A DNA stretch of 57,372 bases from Actinomycetes bacterium (lineage in GTDB: Bacteria > Actinomycetota > Acidimicrobiia > Acidimicrobiales > Acidimicrobiaceae). Below, piece by piece: positions 19,188-28,456 of this stretch (its first letter is position 1; each line of letters begins with the position of its first letter). The stretch spans positions 1 to 57,372 of the forward strand of contig JAJZLQ010000135.1 in assembly GCA_021850605.1 (NCBI GenBank). Reading direction: 5' to 3'. The notes beneath the pieces are model-generated. The model did no database searches and had not been told where the DNA came from. It worked only from the letters and a program-made list of their open reading frames with translations. Made by a program: the position numbers and the translations under genes.

Positions 19188-20318
19188 ATGAGCGACAACA
19201 AAGTCAACAGCAACATCGTAATCCCCGCCGAGCTCCTCCCCCGAGACGGCCGTTTCGGCTCCGGGCCTTCCAAGGTTCGCCAGGAGGCGGTCGATGCGCT
19301 GGCTGGCCATTGGCAGGACTACCTGGGGACCTCTCACCGCCAGAAGACAGTCAAATCCGTGGTGGGTTCGCTCCGGCGCGGGCTCTCCGAACTCTTTTCG
19401 TTGCCCGAAGGTTATGAGATCGTGCTGGCCAACGGAGGCGCCAGCTACTTCTGGGATACGGCCGTCTTCTCGCTCATAGAGCGCAAGAGCCAGCACCTTT
19501 CCTTCGGCGAGTTCTCCTCCAAGTTCGCGGCCTCCGCCAAGAAGGCGCCGTTCATTGAGGATCCCCAGATCATCCTTTCCGAGCCGGGTTCACACCCACT
19601 GCCGGAGGCGAACGAGGAGATTGACCTCTACGCCCTGACCCATAACGAGACCTCCACCGGTGTCGCCATGGAGATTCGCCGTCCTGATGGCGCAGGTGGC
19701 CTGGTGGCGGTGGACGCCACCAGCGGCGCAGGTGGCCTGGTGGTGGATCCCACGCAGTTCGACTGCTACTACTTTTCCCCCCAGAAGGCGTTCTCCTCCG
19801 ACGGGGGCCTTTGGGTGGCGGCTTTGTCCCCGGCGGCGATCGAGCGTGCTCGTTCCATAGCCTCTTCCGGCCGATACATCCCTCCGGCGCTCGACCTGGT
19901 CACCGCAATTGACAACTCGCTTCAAGACCAGACCTACAACACGCCGGCGCTCGCGACGATCTTTCTCATGAACGAGCAGGTCTCCTGGATGCTTGCTAAC
20001 GGCGGCCTTGCCTTCTCGGCCGGGCGAAGCGAGCGCTCGTCGTCTACCGTATACTCCTGGGCTGAATCCTCGAAGTTCGCGACGCCTTTCGTGAAGGATC
20101 CCGCCATGCGCTCAAAAGTGGTGACGACCATCGACTTCTCCGACGGAATCGACGCCAAGCTCGTCGCCGGCACCCTGCGGGCCAACGGCGTGGTCGACAC
20201 CGAGCCGTACAGGAAGCTTGGCCGCAACCAGCTGCGCATTGCCGTCTTTCCCTCAGTTGACCCGGAAGACGTTGAGAAGCTGGTTGCCGCGATCGACTAT
20301 GTGGTCGAGCGCCTGTAG
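19188..20318 (+). CDS. serC: Phosphoserine aminotransferase
   Basis: Transaminates 3-phosphohydroxypyruvate to phosphoserine, the second step of serine synthesis. The 376 residues begin [10 protein letters not shown], and the family motif [16 protein letters not shown] is near residue 23. The PLP lysine is in [14 protein letters not shown] near 198. The sequence is of the actinobacterial SerC type rather than the enterobacterial one. I rejected the upstream in-frame GTG at 19074, which overlaps the divergent aminotransferase gene. The next gene begins in its stop codon. Confidence 0.93.
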   Translation: MSDNKVNSNIVIPAELLPRDGRFGSGPSKVRQEAVDALAGHWQDYLGTSHRQKTVKSVVGSLRRGLSELFSLPEGYEIVLANGGASYFWDTAVFSLIERKSQHLSFGEFSSKFAASAKKAPFIEDPQIILSEPGSHPLPEANEEIDLYALTHNETSTGVAMEIRRPDGAGGLVAVDATSGAGGLVVDPTQFDCYYFSPQKAFSSDGGLWVAALSPAAIERARSIASSGRYIPPALDLVTAIDNSLQDQTYNTPALATIFLMNEQVSWMLANGGLAFSAGRSERSSSTVYSWAESSKFATPFVKDPAMRSKVVTTIDFSDGIDAKLVAGTLRANGVVDTEPYRKLGRNQLRIAVFPSVDPEDVEKLVAAIDYVVERL

Positions 20319-21244
20319 TGCGCCTTGACGCACGCGTTGAGCTGGTCCTGCTCGGTGTGCTCTGGGGAATCTCGTACCTGCTGATCGCCATCGGGCTGGA
20401 AAGCTTCAGCCCGGCGGTGGTCGTCTTGGTGCGGACCGTGGCCGGAACCGCGGTTCTGGCTGCAGCTGTCCTTGCCGATCCACAAGCAAGGCGCGACATG
20501 CGGAGCTACGGCGCCTATCTCAAGTACCTGCCCGGCCAAGCGCTGGTGGCCTCGACCGTGCCGTACCTGCTCATATCCTGGGGCGAGACGCGGACCTCGG
20601 TTGCCACCGCCGGCATGCTGAACGCCGCCACCCCTCTCTTCACCTTCATCTTCGCCCGAATCTTCATCGCCGAGGAGAGGGATTCCTTTTCCAAGGTGCT
20701 GGGACTGGTCTTCGGCTTCGTGGGCGTCGCCCTGATTCTCGAGCCCTGGAGCAGCCGGCCAGGCGCACACGGCGAGCTGGTCGGAAGTCTGGTGGTGCTG
20801 TCGGCGTCCGCTTTCTACGGCTACGGATTCGTATTCACCAGGAAGTACCTCGGCCATGGTTCGGGGTCGGCAAAGGTCGCCGCCCTTGGCCAGATCGCCT
20901 TCGCGGCTGTGCTCGCCGTCCCGTTCGTACCCGTCTTCCATGCGCCGGCCAAACGCGGTTCGCTCGTGGTGGCGTTGACCGCCGTGCTTGTGCTCGGCGC
21001 GGTGCAGACCGGCCTGGCGACTCTGATGTACCACCGCGTAGTGCGCTCGCTAGGAGCAACCGCCTCCTCCGTTGTCACTTACGTGATCCCGGTTGTGGCG
21101 GTGATCACCGGAGTGCTGTTTGCCGGCGACAAGCTCGGTGCGAGTTTCATCGCCGGCGCGGCGATCGTCTTTGCGTCCGTCTACCTCGTGATGCGACAGC
21201 CCAGGGCTATACCTGCGGCAGGGAGGGAAGCCACGGCATCCTAG
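20318..21244 (+). CDS. EamA/DMT-family transporter
   Basis: A 308-residue membrane protein with ten predicted helices in two EamA repeats. The first repeat begins ELVLLGVLWGISYLLIAIG, and the second has LVVLSASAFYGYGFVFTRKY. The end of each repeat has the usual ALLxPLF-like helix (TAGMLNAATPLFTFIFARIF). Members export metabolites such as amino acids. The GTG start shares one base with the serC TAG, so it is co-transcribed with serC, and an amino-acid exporter role is a reasonable guess. Its 3' end overlaps the convergent leuD by 38 bp. Confidence 0.88.
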   Translation: MRLDARVELVLLGVLWGISYLLIAIGLESFSPAVVVLVRTVAGTAVLAAAVLADPQARRDMRSYGAYLKYLPGQALVASTVPYLLISWGETRTSVATAGMLNAATPLFTFIFARIFIAEERDSFSKVLGLVFGFVGVALILEPWSSRPGAHGELVGSLVVLSASAFYGYGFVFTRKYLGHGSGSAKVAALGQIAFAAVLAVPFVPVFHAPAKRGSLVVALTAVLVLGAVQTGLATLMYHRVVRSLGATASSVVTYVIPVVAVITGVLFAGDKLGASFIAGAAIVFASVYLVMRQPRAIPAAGREATAS

Positions 21245-21806
21245 CCGACTCGTAGGCTTCGATGTCGGCCGCGTACCGTAGTGAAAGGCCGATGTCGTCG
21301 AGCCCTTCGATCAGACGGTAGCGCGTGAACTCATTCATGGGGAACTCCACGTCCACCGCGGCGGCCGGGCAGCTCAGGCGCAGCCCTTGGATGTCGACGG
21401 ATATTTCGATGGAGGGGTCCTCTTTGATGGCCGCTTGCAGCGCATTGACGGCCTCAAGTGGGGCCACCACCGGCACTAGGCCCGCCTTGGTGGAGTTGTT
21501 GTAGAAGATGTCTCCGAACTTGGGCGAGACAACCGCCTTGAAGCCGTAGTCCACCAGGGCCCACACCGCGTGCTCGCGGGAGGACCCGGTGCCAAAATTG
21601 GGTCCCGCCACCAGGATGCTCGCACCCGAATAGGCGTCGTCGTTGAGCACGAAGGACGGGTCCTCGCGCCATTCCTGGAACAGGCCGGCGCCGAACCCGG
21701 TGCGCTCGACGCGCTTCAGCCAGTCTGAGGGGATGATCTGGTCGGTGTCGACGTCGCTTCGCTCGAGCGCCACGCCTCGTCCGGTTATCTTGGTGATCTT
21801 TTCCAT
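21207..21806 (-). CDS. leuD: 3-isopropylmalate dehydratase, small subunit
   Basis: Swivel domain of isopropylmalate isomerase. The 199 residues contain the family motifs SDVDTDQIIPSDWLKR near residue 16, NFGTGSSREHAVWAL near 68 and FGDIFYNNSTKAGLV near 95. ATG 21806 gives a normal start (MEKITKITGR). It lies 29 nt downstream of leuC in the same operon. Its 3' end overlaps the convergent EamA gene by 38 bp. With a citramalate pathway present, LeuCD probably also isomerises citramalate for isoleucine. Confidence 0.95.
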   Translation of the reverse strand: MEKITKITGRGVALERSDVDTDQIIPSDWLKRVERTGFGAGLFQEWREDPSFVLNDDAYSGASILVAGPNFGTGSSREHAVWALVDYGFKAVVSPKFGDIFYNNSTKAGLVPVVAPLEAVNALQAAIKEDPSIEISVDIQGLRLSCPAAAVDVEFPMNEFTRYRLIEGLDDIGLSLRYAADIEAYESARMPWLPSLPQV

Positions 21807-21835
21807 TGCTTCGTGCTCTTTTCTGGCGTGCTCGG

Positions 21836-23236
21836 CTAAAGGTCCGCTGGAGTTGCGAAGTGCCCGGCTACCGCGGTGGCCGCCGCAACCTCGGGCGACA
21901 CGAGGTGCGTCCTGCCTCCCTTGCCTTGCCGCCCTTCGAAGTTCCGGTTGGAGGTGGAGGCGCAGCGCTCTCCGGGCTTGAGAGTGTCGGGGTTCATGCC
22001 CAGGCACATGGAGCATCCCGCCTGGCGCCACTCGAATCCCGCTTCGGTGAAAATCCGATCGAGGCCCTCCTCCTCGGCCTGCGCTTTGATCAGGCCGGAT
22101 CCGGGGACCACCAGTGCCCGAAGGCCGGAGCGAACCTTTCGCCCCTCCAGAACCTTGGCGGCTGCCCTTAGGTCCTCTATGCGCGAGTTCGTGCAGGAGC
22201 CGATGAAGACGGTGTCCACTTCCACGTCTGCAAGGCGGGTGCCGGCCTCGAGCCCCATGTAGGTCAGCGCACGCCTGGCGGCCTCCCGCGACGCGGCGTC
22301 CTCGAAGCCGGCGGGGTCGGGAATCGAGGAGGTGATCGGCGCCACCTGTGCGGGGTTGGTGCCCCAGGAGACATAGGGGACGAGCGCGGAGGCATCAATG
22401 TGCACAACCTTGTCGAAGGATGCGTCCTCGTCGGTTGCCAGGGAACGCCAGTAATGCTTTGCCTCCTCGAGTGCCTCACCCTTAGGCGCGTAAGGCCGCC
22501 CTTCGATGTATGCGAAAGTGGTCTCGTCCGGGGCGATCATGCCGGCGCGCGCGCCTGCCTCGATACTCATGTTGCAGATGGTCATCCTGGCTTCCATTGA
22601 AAGCTTACGGATGGCCTCGCCCCGATACTCGATGACGTAGCCGATTCCGCCGCCGGTGCCGATCTGGCCGATAATCGCCAGAATCAGGTCCTTGGCGGTT
22701 ACGCCCGTCGGCAGGTCGCCGTCAACCTCGACGGCCATGGTTCCCGGGCGAACCTGCGGAAGTGTTTGGGTGGCGAGAACGTGTTCGACCTCGGACGTTC
22801 CGATTCCGAAGGCCAAGGCACCGAAAGCTCCGTGCGTCGCGGTGTGGCTGTCGCCGCAGACGATGGTCATTCCGGGGAGCGTGAGGCCCTTCTCGGGGCC
22901 GATCACGTGCACGATTCCCTGGTTGCGGCTTCCCATCGGATAGAGGGTTATGCCGAACTCGGCACAGTTGGCGGCGAGTACCTCGAGTTGTCGCCGGGAG
23001 ATGGGGTCGGCGACCGGCTTGTCGATATCCATAGTGGGTACGTTGTGGTCCGCGGTGGCAACCGTCAGGTCCGGGCGGTGCACTCGGCGCCCGGCCATGC
23101 GCAAGCCGTCGAAAGCCTGCGGAGAGGTTACCTCGTGCACCAGGTGCATGTCGATGAAAAGGAGATCCGGCTCTCCGTCGCCGTGGTGGGCCACGTGGGC
23201 ATCCCACACCTTCTCACTCAGGGTCTTGCCTGCCAT
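21836..23236 (-). CDS. leuC: 3-isopropylmalate dehydratase, large subunit
   Basis: Aconitase-type 4Fe-4S subunit of isopropylmalate isomerase, 466 residues. Motifs are [17 protein letters not shown] near residue 29, [19 protein letters not shown] near 128, and the cluster cysteines in [14 protein letters not shown] near 345 and [11 protein letters not shown] near 406. I chose ATG 23236, with GAGGAG 6 nt upstream, over an in-frame start near 23431, which would run into the divergent greA promoter. No leader peptide with Leu codons is visible upstream. Confidence 0.96.
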   Translation of the reverse strand: MAGKTLSEKVWDAHVAHHGDGEPDLLFIDMHLVHEVTSPQAFDGLRMAGRRVHRPDLTVATADHNVPTMDIDKPVADPISRRQLEVLAANCAEFGITLYPMGSRNQGIVHVIGPEKGLTLPGMTIVCGDSHTATHGAFGALAFGIGTSEVEHVLATQTLPQVRPGTMAVEVDGDLPTGVTAKDLILAIIGQIGTGGGIGYVIEYRGEAIRKLSMEARMTICNMSIEAGARAGMIAPDETTFAYIEGRPYAPKGEALEEAKHYWRSLATDEDASFDKVVHIDASALVPYVSWGTNPAQVAPITSSIPDPAGFEDAASREAARRALTYMGLEAGTRLADVEVDTVFIGSCTNSRIEDLRAAAKVLEGRKVRSGLRALVVPGSGLIKAQAEEEGLDRIFTEAGFEWRQAGCSMCLGMNPDTLKPGERCASTSNRNFEGRQGKGGRTHLVSPEVAAATAVAGHFATPADL

Positions 23237-23406
23237 GCCTACTCCTCGGTGTCGGGCCGGCCGCACGATTCCGCGAGGGTGAACGGGGCCGTATTTCTCT
23301 TTGAGAATAGTTTCGCTGGAGCCATAAGTGCCCCCATTCTGTGCAAGATTGCATACAAGATGGCGCCTGAAGGCCCGGCGCAACACCCAGTGGAGGCCCC
23401 AGCGAC

Positions 23407-23412
23407 TATCCT
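23407..23412 (+). promoter_or_regulatory. Predicted -10 box of leaderless greA
   Basis: TATCCT lies exactly 6 nt before the greA GTG, and no ribosome-binding site precedes the GTG. This is the spacing expected if transcription starts at the start codon. No clear -35 box is visible. Confidence 0.4.
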
Positions 23413-23418
23413 GGGTGC

Positions 23419-23883
23419 GTGGCAGAGACACTCACCAGACAAGCTTACGACCGCCTCGTGGAGGAACTCGAAGAGCTCACAACGCGCGGCCGCATAGAGA
23501 TTGCCAAGGTGATCGAGGCGGCGCGTGCCCTCGGGGACCTCAGCGAGAACGGCGATTACCACGCCGCCAAGGACACCCAGGGCAAGATGGAGGCCCGCAT
23601 CCGCCAGATCCAAGCAATTCTCCGCGATGCGATCGTGGTGGATGAGGTATCCGTCTTCGACGAAGTCTCGGTCGGCTGCACTGTTACCTTGCGATACATG
23701 GGCGACGAAGACCTCGAGACGTACTTCTTCGGTTCTATCGAGGAGAAACGTCCCGGGCTGGCCTCACTCTCGCCCTCGAGCCCGCTTGGCCAGGCACTGG
23801 TCGGCCGTAAGGCCGGATCGGTCGTCTCCTACCAGGCCCCGGGTGGGATGCTCGAGGTGGAGATAGTTTCGGTCGGCTCCTAG
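23419..23883 (+). CDS. greA: Transcription elongation factor GreA
   Basis: Rescues backtracked RNA polymerase by stimulating transcript cleavage. The 154 residues have an N-terminal coiled coil with its acidic tip ([20 protein letters not shown] near residue 36) and a C-terminal FKBP-like domain with [16 protein letters not shown] near 117. The acidic tip residues Asp and Glu needed for cleavage are kept. The start is GTG 23419, without a Shine-Dalgarno sequence. It diverges from leuC. Confidence 0.94.
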   Translation: MAETLTRQAYDRLVEELEELTTRGRIEIAKVIEAARALGDLSENGDYHAAKDTQGKMEARIRQIQAILRDAIVVDEVSVFDEVSVGCTVTLRYMGDEDLETYFFGSIEEKRPGLASLSPSSPLGQALVGRKAGSVVSYQAPGGMLEVEIVSVGS

Positions 23884-23920
23884 TCTTCGCCTGACGCCTA
23901 CCTCCAAGATCCTCCTTTGC

Positions 23921-23940
23921 CACGGCCTTTCCGGGCCGTG
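23921..23940 (+). terminator. Hairpin after greA
   Basis: A perfect 7-bp stem (23921-23927 with 23934-23940, loop of 6) lies 38 nt after the greA stop. The run that follows is A/T-rich but not a clean T-tract, so termination efficiency is uncertain. Confidence 0.5.
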
Positions 23941-24088
23941 AGAATTAACTATCATTGGCAAAGGAAGCCGTGGTCAACGTTGGGTTGTGGCGTTGCTGCG
24001 CCTTTCCCGTTCTGAATTACCTGAGCGATCCGGGTAGGTCCGCCCGGCCAACCGGTCGCTCGTTCCCGGAAGGCACAGGAAAGCCAAG

Positions 24089-24850
24089 ATGGATCTCCAG
24101 CTAAGTGGCAAGTCGGCTCTGGTCACCGGAGGCACCAGGGGCATTGGGAGGGCGATCGTCGAGACACTTCTCGAGGAGGGCGCCAAGGTATCCTTTTGCG
24201 CGCGCAACCAGGACGAGGTTCGCCGCACGGAGAAGGATCTCGCGGGCAGATGGCCCCCCGTCAGAGGTACGGTCCTTGACGTGGCCGATGGCGAAGGCGT
24301 GATTCGCTGGGTTGAGGAGGCGGCCTCCACCTTCGGAGGAATAGACATAGTCGTGAACAACGTCAGCGCCCTGGCCATCCCCGAGAGCGAAGAGAACTGG
24401 CAGACCTCGATCGCAGTCGACCTTATGGGCACGGTCCACGTCTGCAAGGCGGCGCTGCCCCATCTCGAGCGAAGCGTTTCACCTTCGATTATCAACATAT
24501 CCAGCGTGTCCGGACGCGAGGTTGACTTTGCCGGAGGTCCGTACGGCACCGTGAAGTCGGCGATCATTGCCTACACGGCTCATCTTGCCTTCGCCCATGC
24601 GGCAAAGGGGATACGTGCCAATACGGTCTCGCCCGGCAATACCTACTTCCCCGGCGGCGTCTGGGAGAGCATCGAGCAGGGAAATCCGGAACTCTTCAGG
24701 ATGGCCATGGACCTCAATCCAACCGGCCGTATGGGATCGCCTCAGGACACCGCCAACGCCGTGGCGTTTCTGGCCAGCCCTCGCGCTGGAAGGATCTCGG
24801 GCACCAACCTGGTAGTGGATGGTGCACTCACTCGCGGAATCCAGTTCTGA
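24089..24850 (+). CDS. Short-chain dehydrogenase/reductase (SDR)
   Basis: An NAD(P)-dependent classical SDR of 253 residues. The cofactor motif TGGTRGIGRA is near residue 14, NNVSA (a variant of NNAG) is near 90, the catalytic Ser is in INISSVSG near 138, and Tyr/Lys are in PYGTVKSA near 151. NTVSPGNTYFPGG follows as the usual specificity loop. First of a possible three-gene unit with a hydroxy-acid oxidase and a formamidase-family gene, which suggests catabolism of a small hydroxy or amide compound. Substrate unknown. Confidence 0.9.
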   Translation: MDLQLSGKSALVTGGTRGIGRAIVETLLEEGAKVSFCARNQDEVRRTEKDLAGRWPPVRGTVLDVADGEGVIRWVEEAASTFGGIDIVVNNVSALAIPESEENWQTSIAVDLMGTVHVCKAALPHLERSVSPSIINISSVSGREVDFAGGPYGTVKSAIIAYTAHLAFAHAAKGIRANTVSPGNTYFPGGVWESIEQGNPELFRMAMDLNPTGRMGSPQDTANAVAFLASPRAGRISGTNLVVDGALTRGIQF

Positions 24851-24851
24851 G

Positions 24852-26132
24852 ATGGCCGCCGACCGGGTACGAAACGCGGCGGGCTCCGAGAGTGGACCGT
24901 TGCCCCAGAACCCCTTCAAGCTCAGGCACGTACCGAAGTGGAACGACGTCTCCGATTTCCTGAGCATCCGCGCCCCTCGTTTGGACTACTCGCGTGCGCG
25001 TGTCGAGGCATGTGCTGACATCTGGGATTTGCGCAAGCTGGCCCGCAGGCGAACGCCGCTGGCGGTTTTCGACTACGTGGATGGCTCGGCCGCGAGTGAG
25101 ATCACCCTGGCACGCCAACGTGATCTCTACTCGCGGATCGAGTTCGAGCCCCGGGTTCTGGTTGACGTGGCCAATGTGAAAACCCGGACCACGATTCTCG
25201 GCGTCGAGAGCGACTGGCCTTTCGTCTTTGGCCCGACGGGCTTTACGCGCATGATGAACCACGAGGGCGAAGTGGCGGTGGGCCGGGTGGCCGCCCGCCA
25301 CGGAGTCCACTACGCTCTCTCCACCCTTGGAACCACCTCCCCGGAGGAGCTGCGCCGGGCCGTTCCCGGTGGACGCAAGATGTTCCAGCTCTATATCTGG
25401 CGGGATCGGGCCTTCTCCCGCGAGCTGCTCGCGAGGGTCAAGGAATCTGGATACGATGCCCTGATCCTGACGGTGGATACGCCGGTGGCCGGACAGCGTC
25501 TGAGAGACGTGCGCAACGGTTTTTCCATTCCTCCGCGGCTCACCGTTAAGACCCTCATGGACATGTCATTGCATCCTGGGTGGTGGTTCAACCTGCTCAC
25601 CACGCCGCCGCTGGAGTTCGCTTCCCTCTCATCGACGGGGGGAACCGTGGCGGAATTGATCGGCCAGGTTTTTGATCCGCAACTCACCATGGCCGACGTG
25701 GAGTGGCTCCGCTCGGAGTGGGACGGGCCGATTGTGATCAAGGGGGTGCAAAGCTCCTCGGACGCCGCGAGGGTCGCTGCTGCCGGAGCCGACGCCGTGC
25801 TCCTCTCCAACCATGGGGGCCGCCAGCTGGACCGCGCGCCGGTCCCGTTGGAGATACTCCCTGGGGTCCTGGAGGCGGTGCCCGAGAACGTCGAAGTTTT
25901 CATCGACGGCGGGGTAATGTCCGGTGGCGATATAGTTGCCGGGCTTTGCATGGGGGCCAAGGCGGTTTTCGTGGGTCGAGCGTACCTTTACGGGATTATG
26001 GCGGGCGGCGAGGCAGGCGTCGAGCAAACGATGAAGATCCTCACCAAAGACATCACCACGCAGATGGTGTTATTGGGTGTGGACGACGTCGCCAAGCTCG
26101 ATCGCTCGATGGTTAGAGTACGCGAGCGGTAA
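24852..26132 (+). CDS. FMN-dependent alpha-hydroxy-acid oxidase/dehydrogenase
   Basis: A TIM-barrel flavoenzyme of the L-lactate dehydrogenase/glycolate oxidase family, 426 residues. FDYVDGSAASEITLARQRD near residue 75 is the FMN-site start. The catalytic and substrate residues are in LSNHGGRQLDRAPVPLEIL near 318, and IDGGVMSGGDI and GRAYLYG near 350-380 bind the phosphate of FMN. I chose ATG 24852, one base after the SDR stop, over an earlier GTG inside the SDR gene. The short N-terminal extension (about 50 residues) lacks a signal peptide. L-lactate or a related 2-hydroxy acid is likely oxidised. Confidence 0.9.
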   Translation: MAADRVRNAAGSESGPLPQNPFKLRHVPKWNDVSDFLSIRAPRLDYSRARVEACADIWDLRKLARRRTPLAVFDYVDGSAASEITLARQRDLYSRIEFEPRVLVDVANVKTRTTILGVESDWPFVFGPTGFTRMMNHEGEVAVGRVAARHGVHYALSTLGTTSPEELRRAVPGGRKMFQLYIWRDRAFSRELLARVKESGYDALILTVDTPVAGQRLRDVRNGFSIPPRLTVKTLMDMSLHPGWWFNLLTTPPLEFASLSSTGGTVAELIGQVFDPQLTMADVEWLRSEWDGPIVIKGVQSSSDAARVAAAGADAVLLSNHGGRQLDRAPVPLEILPGVLEAVPENVEVFIDGGVMSGGDIVAGLCMGAKAVFVGRAYLYGIMAGGEAGVEQTMKILTKDITTQMVLLGVDDVAKLDRSMVRVRER

Positions 26133-26172
26133 TGGTCGGCCCGGGCCCAAGGACAAACTGAGAGGTCACGAG

Positions 26173-27171
26173 ATGGACGTCATTGAGTTCAAGCCCAGCC
26201 GAGAGCAGCTGGTCTATACCTTTGGGGGCAATACCCCGGCGTTGAAGGTTCGTCCGGGCGACCTCCTCAAGTTGTGGTCCGAGGACGCGTTCAACCACAC
26301 GCTTCGCCAGAGCACCGACCTCTCCTCCCAGAAGGTCGACCTTCGCTACGTGAATCCGCAGACCGGGCCGTTCTACGTGGAGGGGGCCGAGCCCGGCGAC
26401 ACTCTCGTACTGCACGTGGTCGACCTCAAGCCCGCCAGGGACTGGGGGGTCTCGGCCGCGATGCCGTTCTTTGGAGGGCTGACCTCCACCGATCGGACGG
26501 CGACCCTCCAGGATGCTCTTCCGGACACCACCTGGATCTACCACCTCGACCGGAGCCGTAACACCGTCGGGTTCCAGGCGCGTTTTGGGGACTTCTCGGT
26601 CGAGCTGCCGCTCGAGCCGATGCTGGGGACGGTCGGTGTCGCTCCGCCTGCCGGCGAAGTGCGCACATCTTTGGTGCCCGAGCGATTCGGAGGCAATATG
26701 GACACTCCTGAGATGCGGGCGGGAGCCACGTGTTATCTGGGAGTAAATGTGGAGGGCGCGCTCTTTTCAGTCGGGGACGGGCACTATCGTCAAGGCGAGG
26801 GCGAGGCCTGTGGCACCGCAGTGGAGGGGGCTATGGACTCCACTATCCTCGTCGAGTTGATCAAGGGTGGCGGGCCGCTCTGGCCGAGGTTGGAGACGGA
26901 CGACGCTCTTATGGTGGTCGGCTCCTCCCGCCCAATGGAGGATTCCTGGCGCATCGCTCAGGTGGAGATGGTGCGCTGGTTCCAGGAGCTGTACGGCCTG
27001 CATCAGCTCGATGCCTATCAGCTTTTGTCGCAGATGACCGAGGTGCCTGTGGCAAACGTTGTCGATACCAACTACAGCGTGGTCGTAAAGACGCGCAAGT
27101 CGTTGCTGCCCTCGGTCAAGGTATACGACGGAATCCATGTGGAGCTTCGGCGGCGGGCTGCCGCTCTCTGA
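26173..27171 (+). CDS. Acetamidase/formamidase family protein
   Basis: A 332-residue metal-dependent amidase of the FmdA/AmdA fold. Visible marks are the N-terminal beta region (VRPGDLLKLWSEDAFNHTL), FYVEGAEPGDTLVLHVVDLK near residue 76, GTVGVAPPAGEVRTSLVPER near 157 and FSVGDGHYRQGEGEACGTAV near 197, whose His and Asp are metal or active-site residues in the family. Family members release ammonia from short amides. ATG 26173 was chosen because the earlier frame overlaps the oxidase gene. It ends the SDR-oxidase-amidase cluster. Confidence 0.88.
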   Translation: MDVIEFKPSREQLVYTFGGNTPALKVRPGDLLKLWSEDAFNHTLRQSTDLSSQKVDLRYVNPQTGPFYVEGAEPGDTLVLHVVDLKPARDWGVSAAMPFFGGLTSTDRTATLQDALPDTTWIYHLDRSRNTVGFQARFGDFSVELPLEPMLGTVGVAPPAGEVRTSLVPERFGGNMDTPEMRAGATCYLGVNVEGALFSVGDGHYRQGEGEACGTAVEGAMDSTILVELIKGGGPLWPRLETDDALMVVGSSRPMEDSWRIAQVEMVRWFQELYGLHQLDAYQLLSQMTEVPVANVVDTNYSVVVKTRKSLLPSVKVYDGIHVELRRRAAAL

Positions 27172-27257
27172 CCTCCAGGACGCCCGGCCGAGGCGCAATG
27201 GCGCCGCCGGGTCCGGGGCTGCTAATGTATATCCAAATTGTCGCCGATTGGAGTGAC

Positions 27258-27317
27258 GTGTCAGCAGAACTGGCGCAGGCGCCCCTCGTGGACGCCACCC
27301 GAGTAATTATTATTTGA
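27258..27317 (+). CDS. Leader peptide of the leuB-ilvE-cimA attenuator
   Basis: A 19-residue ORF from GTG encodes MSAELAQAPLVDATRVIII. It ends with Val and three Ile codons, all ATT, and then a stop. GGAG lies 5-9 nt upstream of the GTG. An in-frame ATG at 27225 would give a longer form but lacks a binding site. Two hairpins and a T-run follow before leuB. The Ile run suggests that charged Ile-tRNA sets expression of the cimA-containing operon. Confidence 0.82.
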   Translation: MSAELAQAPLVDATRVIII

Positions 27318-27320
27318 ACC

Positions 27321-27384
27321 GCTTGTAGCTCGGGACGGGTTACAAGCTGGGAAGGCCGGTCACGATTCGTGGGCGGTCTTTTTT
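27321..27384 (+). terminator. leuB-ilvE-cimA attenuator (hairpin and terminator)
   Basis: A 7-bp stem (27321-27327 with 27341-27347) begins 4 nt after the leader stop. It is followed by a terminator of 11-nt arms (27354-27364 with 27368-27378, one mismatch, loop ATT) and six T residues at 27379-27384. leuB starts 40 nt later. The layout is the same as in the other two leaders. Confidence 0.82.
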
Positions 27385-27424
27385 GTTGCCGCGGATGGTG
27401 GCTCAAGTGAACAGGAAGGCGGAG

Positions 27425-28456
27425 ATGAGTAGGTACAGGATTGCGCTCATCGGCGGTGACGGGATCGGGCCCGAGGTGGTCGCCGAGGCGATCAAGGTGG
27501 TAGCCGCCACCGGGGTCGAAGTGGACACCACCAGCTATGACCTGGGTGCGGCGCGCTACGTGCGCACCGGAGAGGTGCTTCCCGAGGGCGTGCTGGCCGA
27601 GCTCAAGGGTTACGACGCGATCATGCTGGGCGCCGTTGGCCCGGCCATCGGCTCCAAGGAGGTCCCCTCGGGAATTCTCGAGCGCGGGCTGCTCCTCAAA
27701 CTCCGCTTTGACCTGGATCTCTACGTGAATCTCCGCCCCTTCGTCACCCCGCCCTCGGTTGGTGACTCACGCTTCGGCCCGGTGGACTTTGTGGTGATCC
27801 GCGAGAACACGGAAGGCACATATGCCGGCGAGGGTGGCTTCCTGCGCAAAGGGACCACGGCGGAGGTGGCGACACAAGGTTCGGTGAACACGCGTTTTGG
27901 CGTCGAGCGATGCGTACGCTTCGCCTTCGAGCTTGCCGCCCAACGCGAGCGTAAACACCTCACCCTGGTGCACAAGACCAACGTCCTTACCTTCTCCGGC
28001 GATCTCTGGCAGAGGACCTTCGACGAAGTATCCCAGGAGTTCCCCGAAGTGTCGGTCGCGTACAACCACGTCGATGCCGCCTGCATCTACATGGTGGAAT
28101 CCCCGTCGCGTTATGACGTCGTCGTGACCGACAATCTCTTCGGTGACATACTTACCGATCTGGCCGGAGCCGTCTCAGGCGGAATCGGCCATGCGGCCTC
28201 GGCCAACCTGAACCCTGCACGCACCGGGCCCTCGCTTTTCGAGCCCGTGCACGGCGCCGCGCACGACATTGCGGGTACCGGGAAGGCCAATCCATCAGCG
28301 GCAATTCGCTCAGCTGGGCTGATGTTAGAGTTCCTTGGAGAGCGCAAGGCGGCAGACACCATCTTTAGTGTGCTCGCCGAATACGCACCTGAGCCTGGAT
28401 TGACCACGTCCCAAATCGGGGATGCCATAGCAGAGAGGGTTTCCAATGCCAATTGA
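27425..28456 (+). CDS. leuB: 3-isopropylmalate dehydrogenase (possibly also methylmalate)
   Basis: NAD-dependent oxidative decarboxylase of 343 residues. Motifs are [13 protein letters not shown] near residue 9, [16 protein letters not shown] near 125, [17 protein letters not shown] near 235 and [20 protein letters not shown] near 268, the NAD site. It acts in the leucine branch. Because it is co-transcribed with cimA behind an Ile leader, it may also oxidise beta-methylmalate in the citramalate route, as related enzymes do. ATG 27425 has GGAAGGCGGAG upstream. It overlaps ilvE by 11 nt. Confidence 0.94.
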   Translation: MSRYRIALIGGDGIGPEVVAEAIKVVAATGVEVDTTSYDLGAARYVRTGEVLPEGVLAELKGYDAIMLGAVGPAIGSKEVPSGILERGLLLKLRFDLDLYVNLRPFVTPPSVGDSRFGPVDFVVIRENTEGTYAGEGGFLRKGTTAEVATQGSVNTRFGVERCVRFAFELAAQRERKHLTLVHKTNVLTFSGDLWQRTFDEVSQEFPEVSVAYNHVDAACIYMVESPSRYDVVVTDNLFGDILTDLAGAVSGGIGHAASANLNPARTGPSLFEPVHGAAHDIAGTGKANPSAAIRSAGLMLEFLGERKAADTIFSVLAEYAPEPGLTTSQIGDAIAERVSNAN

